Source of the DNA: Spirometra erinaceieuropaei
Lineage: Eukaryota; Platyhelminthes; Cestoda; Diphyllobothriidea; Diphyllobothriidae
Assembly (NCBI GenBank): GCA_902702965.1
Contig: CACRXP010000309.1
Coordinates: 349,249-413,248, forward strand
Direction of reading: 5' to 3'
DNA: 64,000 bases
This document shows, piece after piece, positions 60,692 to 64,000 of this stretch. The first letter of the stretch is position 1. Each line of letters opens with the position of its first letter. The position numbers and the translations under genes were made by a program. The notes under the pieces are model-generated. The model saw nothing but the letters and a program-made list of their open reading frames with translations, ran no database searches and was not told the DNA's origin.

Positions 60692-60728
<37 letters not shown>
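60679..60728. repeat. (TA)n microsatellite
   Basis: About 25 AT units with a single GT interruption at 60,689-60,690. It starts inside the presumed stem III of the hammerhead-like motif. Confidence 0.95.
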
Positions 60729-60731
<3 letters not shown>

Positions 60732-60880
60732 CAGTGTACGCTCACCGATCCGGTTACGGAACATGCTCGTTCCATTGTGCCTTGGGACTCATACTAGAAC
60801 CCTCGCAGGCAGTCGCACAGAGACTAGTACAATGATGTAAATCAGGTGGTACCGACAAAGACAAGGCTGGTTCCCCAGCT

Positions 60881-60933
60881 CGTCTTCAGACAAGGGGCGT
60901 GAATTGTATTTGCACACCCGTTGTCTGAAGACG
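60881..60933. repeat. 13-bp hairpin
   Basis: CGTCTTCAGACAA at 60,881-60,893 and its exact reverse complement TTGTCTGAAGACG at 60,921-60,933. Each arm, read outward from the loop on its own strand, continues into a CTGAAGACGA(G/T)CTG(G/C)GGAA word. The two flanks are therefore inverted, diverged copies of one hammerhead-like sequence lacking the GAAA box. An AATAAA follows at 60,963. Confidence 0.6.
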
Positions 60934-61031
60934 ATCTGCGGAAGCCGCCTCATAAATCTACACAATAAAGTTTACTGTTTCCCAAAGAATTCCGTCTTCC
61001 TAACTGTATATCTTGTGATGCCCGCTTTTCA

Positions 61032-61105
61032 ATTTACATATATATATAATGGTATATATAATGGTATAATGTATATATATATATATAATGGTAGGGGACA
61101 TATAT
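61032..61105. repeat. AT-rich (TATA/ATGG)n low-complexity tract
   Basis: TATA runs separated by ATAATGGTATA words, repeated three or four times. The minus-strand PLE ends next to it with a 7-A run (read on the minus strand), so the element may have inserted into this tract. Confidence 0.8.
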
Positions 61106-61400
61106 ATTTTTTTGAGAAGAAGAGGCGATCTCGAGAACCATGATTATATTGTCCTGACGTTTAAAAAGCAGACAAGCTTTCATCGTCGGTGGTGAGTATC
61201 CTACGGCATCACACAGTATTTATAGGAGGGGGATAGATATCAGTCATGTTAACACGGTGGTGATTATACGGGGGGAGTAGTTAATCGGCTTTGGCGCTAA
61301 TGGCCCGCATATGCACGGGGATCGTCTCTGTAGTCGCCGGGACGGAGTGGGAGGGAGGGTGACTGCTGTCAATCCGCCTGTCTCTCGTCGGGGGCGGCAT
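61106..61400 (-). promoter_or_regulatory. 3' pLTR-like end of the minus-strand PLE
   Basis: Read on the minus strand after the TAA at 61,401-61,403: about 170 bp of non-coding sequence, a TATAAATA box at 61,224-61,217, the hammerhead-like hairpin, then GAGATCGCCTCTTCTTCTC and a short A-run at the end. The same order is present in the junction at 2659-2845, where the sequence runs on into the next copy. Here it ends, so this is the 3' terminus of a copy without a downstream partner. Confidence 0.6.
61156..61189 (-). ncRNA. Hammerhead-like hairpin in the second PLE
   Basis: Minus strand: CCGACGA, one extra T, a stem of GAAAGC with GCTTTT around a 6-base loop, then TAAACGTC. This is the counterpart of 2763-2796. 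In the first box the U is C, and the second box is TAAA instead of GAAA. Both changes should stop a hammerhead, so if this copy was ever active it no longer is. Confidence 0.4.
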
Positions 61401-63749
61401 TTAAACGTTGGTGGCCATCGCCCGCATTCGCGATGACTTTAGTTGTCGTGCTGGGCTACTAGTCTGGATTGCACCCCTCTGACCGCGTTTCTGCCCGTTT
61501 GTCAGAGTAGTAGTTGAGGCAACAGTATTGATGACTGCGCCTTCGTCGGGTCCGATTTGCGGTGTGGCTACGTGTAGGTCCATCGTAGGCTCTTCCATGT
61601 TTGGATTCACTTCCGGCCTGACTTCGCGCTTGCTCTTTAGTTCGTTGAGCTGCGTCCGGAGGACTCGGTAGGCTGTCGGAAGGGCGACACAACGGTTTAT
61701 TGAGGTTGCCTCTGTGTGCCAGGCCTCGACCGTTTCCCTGGCTACGCGGTCATTGCCTCGACCCAGACGTTTGGCGTTCTGGAAGGCAAAAGTGTGCCCA
61801 GAGTCCGCGCAGTGTTCTGCCACCAGAAACAAGGGATAAATTCTCTTCACTGCCCGCATGTGTTCGTTAACGCGGGTTTGTAACCGTTTGCCTGTCTCTC
61901 CGACGTAGTTTGCTTGGAAATAGTTACACTGGACCTGGTAGATGACATTTGTCTTCTCACCTCGTGGCAGGAGGGCCATCGGTCTCAACCAAATGTCGAA
62001 TAGTTTAGTCTGGTCGATGAGCGATCCCGATCCCCAAGGGCCTTAGGAGGCTGGAAACTGCCTCAGAGACGCCGTCGATGTATGGCAGTGCACGCCAGAC
62101 TTTTGGCTGTTCTGTCACCCGATTTTGGCCTGGTTTAGACTGCCTGCTGCGCTCGATAAAGTTAGGGGGGTATCCGTTGGCCATGAAAAGACGCTGAAGA
62201 TAGCGGAGTTCTGTCCTTCTGTCATCGGGTTCGCTGCAGTGCGTTTCTGCTCTACTGTAGATAGTTCATACACAGCTGCGTTTGTGACATAACGGGTGTT
62301 TACTGTGATAGCTTAGGATTTGGCGTATGTTTGTAGCCTTCCTGTACACCGTCGTTTTTATGTGCCCGTTGGGTTTTCTATGGACAAGAACGTCCAGAAA
62401 CGGCGGCTGATTGTTGTTTTCCGCCTCCATCGTGAATCGGATATCTGGAAAGACGGAATTTAGGACACTTTGAAATTTCTCGATCATTTCTCGCTTGATG
62501 ATGACGAACGTGTAGTCGACGTACCGAGTCCAAAACTTTGGCCTGTGAGTTATGAAAACAAGGCTCTCTAGTTTTTGCAGAACCGCCTCAGCGATGAAGC
62601 CGGAAAGAGGCGATCCCGTCGGCGTCCACTTAATTTGTTCGTACATGATTCCCTCGAAGGTGAAGTACGTCTTCAGGCAGAATTTTAAGAGTTGGACTAG
62701 ATGTCTCCGCTTCACTGACTTGCCCGTCTCGTCATACTGCCACTCGAGCAATTCACTGACCGTTTCGATGGCCAGGTCCTGCGGGATTGAAGTGAAGAGA
62801 GAGGTGACGTCAAATGGCACCATGACCTCGTTTGCAGTGAGTCGCGTTCCCCTGCACCGTTACAGAAACTGGGTAGCTGAACAGACCGTTGTGGTTGCGC
62901 CTGAGGTGAAAGGCCTCAGGTGTCAGAACAGCCATTTAGCCAGATTGAATGTTGGCGCGCCGCGAAGTGACACTATTGGTCCGAGGAGGACATCGACCTG
63001 TGCACTTTGGGCGGTCCGTAGAACCTTGGTGCGGCTGCATCTGTTGGTTTAACGGCCAATCGTACCGACTTGCTTAGTATTTTGTTCGTTTGCATTTCAG
63101 CGAGCGTTTTGTCCAACTGCGTCAGCAGTTTCCTCATCGGCTCATCATCACATCGGAGGTAGGCCTGCCTATCATCCAGCAGGTTGTCAGCCTTCTGATT
63201 GTAGACGGTCTTGTCCAAGACAACTGTAGAACGCCCTTTGTCTGCTGGCAGCACCACAATGCTCGTGTCGGCCCTCAGTTTCTTGAGGGCATCCTGTTCC
63301 GCTCTGGTGTTATTTGCGCGTGGTTTGTGTGCCATCACCAAGGCGGTTACCTGTTGTCCAACGAGATTTTTTGTTTCGTCGGATTCCTCGGTTTGTTTGA
63401 GAATCGATTCCACTGTTACCCCGAGGTTGACCGGATCGACGTCTGTGGTATTGAAGCAGGCCTCGTGAATAAGCGCTTATAGTTGTTCCGGAGTCAGCTC
63501 TTTGGAGGATAGATTGTGGACTAGGACGCCGTTCTCCTCCTGAAACGAGCGACTAATATTTCAAAGCTTATCTGCCAGCTCGATATCTCGTTTTACTCGT
63601 AGTTCCCTGGCCCGTTTATTAATCGGCTGTTGCAACAGCATAGTTCCGTCCTCGCCGATGAGTTCAGTGCATTTAGCGATCGCTTGGCTCAGTACCCATT
63701 TATATTTCCGCAGTCGAAGATGGCAGTCCTGAAGGAGCGCCCAGATCAT
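61401..63749 (-). pseudogene. Decayed Penelope-like element (RT plus GIY-YIG)
   Basis: Same layout as the 2.8-kb copy and clearly the same family, read from 63,749 down. The N-terminal block (C-H-L-R-L-R-K-Y, C-T-E-L-I-G-E-D) ends in a stop at 63,561. A second in-frame stop lies near 63,480. L-P-A-D-K-G-R-S-T-V-V-L-D is intact at about 63,240. Small deletions near 62,850-63,000 shift the frame. RT motif A, F-D-V-T-S-L-F, is intact near 62,815. The catalytic motif is Y-V-D-Y at 62,523-62,512, so the second Asp is lost, and G-T-P-M-G is W-T-P-T-G. A stop at 62,266 and a frameshift near 61,990 follow. The GIY-YIG part (61,988-61,401, 195 codons) is open, with the usual Y-V-G-E-T-G, but one zinc-binding-type Cys is Phe. 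The element cannot make an active protein. Confidence 0.9.
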
Positions 63750-63960
63750 TCGCCTCCACAGATGCCTTGACAATCATGTGCTTCCGAAGATTTTGTTTTA
63801 CAAGCCATCGATAAACACAAGTCTGACGAAACGATGGATGGTGCAACACGGCAGGTGAATGATCTGGGCGCTCCTTCAGGACTGCCATCTTCGACTGCGG
63901 AAATATAAAGGGTTTCTGAGCCAAGCGATCGCTAAATGTACTGAACTCATCGGCGAAGAC
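63740..63960 (+). pseudogene. 5' fragment of a PLE copy, head-to-head with the minus-strand copy
   Basis: The plus strand encodes L-H-R-C-L-D-N-H-V-L-P-K, K-P-S-I-N-T, then C-H-L-R-L-R-K-Y and C-T-E-L-I-G-E-D, matching residues ~70-140 of the 2.8-kb ORF, with one TGA. Bases 63,857-63,952 are the inverted copy of 63,749-63,650 with only a few differences, so the two copies share an ancestor or a template. The match stops at about 63,960, where a hammerhead-like word in the opposite orientation begins. Confidence 0.8.
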
Positions 63961-63965
63961 CGAAT

Positions 63966-63993
63966 TTTCGACGCTGGTTCCCCAGGTCGTCGG
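63966..63993 (-). ncRNA. Hammerhead-like word at the right edge
   Basis: Minus strand: CCGACGA, then CTGG-GGAA-CCAG hairpin with flanking unpaired bases, then GAAA. It resembles the hairpin at 60,646 (same GGAA loop), but U of the first box is C and stem II has unpaired CGTC on its 3' side. It abuts the PLE 5' fragment. The window edge prevents checking the stem I partner. Confidence 0.3.
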
Positions 63994-64000
63994 TAGACAC

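Larger units (their letters stand above)
60400..60875 (+). repeat. HF-family module with hammerhead-like core and (TA)n
   Basis: Order on the plus strand: a block at 60,410-60,512 shared with 5,562-5,665; the HF arm at 60,520-60,562 (GGGAGACTGGAATGGCCATT, TCTGGCTTATTA); a unique ~70 bp; the hammerhead-like hairpin at 60,646; (TA)n; a block at 60,734-60,822 that is the reverse complement of 5,413-5,512; and GACAAAGACAAGG at 60,854-60,866. The module could be a non-autonomous retroelement using PLE machinery. That is inference, since no A-tail or target-site duplication is clear. Confidence 0.6.

Noticed and set aside
1..64000. CRISPR arrays, operons, rRNA genes, phage or viral genes
   Set aside because: No regularly spaced short repeats, no rRNA-like conserved blocks and no structural virus genes were seen. 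The context is eukaryotic and retroelement-rich.

Overview
The window looks like a piece of a eukaryotic, probably flatworm, nuclear genome. It has no operons, no dense coding and no ribosome-binding sites. It is AT-leaning and heavily interspersed with decayed retroelements: GIY-YIG Penelope-like elements (PLEs), CR1/Jockey-type non-LTR fragments, tRNA-derived SINEs, foldback repeats and (TA)n microsatellites. The abundance of PLEs with hammerhead-like motifs and the general repeat texture would suit a cestode, perhaps a diphyllobothriidean tapeworm. That assignment is an inference; no single-copy marker gene here proves it.

Left part (1-13 kb): the window opens inside the C-terminus of a non-LTR reverse transcriptase (RT) ORF, followed by a second such C-terminus. 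An unclassified repeat (R0) follows. A PLE in tandem then occupies 2.3-5.28 kb: the tail of an upstream copy, a pLTR-like junction with a TATA-like box and a hammerhead-like hairpin, and a long RT plus GIY-YIG ORF with one in-frame TGA. A 70-base run of N truncates it. After the gap comes a (TA)n-centred repeat module (HF family). An endonuclease-domain remnant (minus, 7.9-8.6 kb) and a linker plus RT remnant (plus, 9.3-10.2 kb) of CR1-like elements follow.

Middle (13-52 kb): mostly gene-poor, AT-leaning DNA. It contains two large foldback elements (13.7-14.4 and 20.2-21.3 kb), four copies of an unnamed repeat (R1), a CR1-like RT remnant on the minus strand (34.4-35.4 kb), two protein-like blocks at 40.5-41.05 kb, a 245-bp foldback at 44.3 kb and a head-to-head pair of tRNA-derived SINEs at 50.0-50.2 kb. 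No gene structure could be supported in most of this stretch.

Right part (52-64 kb): the best host-gene candidate is a 335-codon ORF at 52,171-53,178, possibly an exon or exon-rich fragment of a gene I do not recognise. A possible spliced exon lies at 57.86-58.01 kb (minus). A GIY-YIG fragment of a different PLE lineage sits between ~95-bp inverted repeats (58.66-59.49 kb). A (TA)n module at 60.4-60.9 kb carries the best hammerhead-like core of the window. The window ends in a decayed minus-strand PLE (61.1-63.75 kb) joined head-to-head to the 5' part of another copy.

The recurrent theme is that short hammerhead-like hairpins sit at PLE junctions, inside inverted repeats and next to (TA)n tracts, in a region rich in foldback structures.
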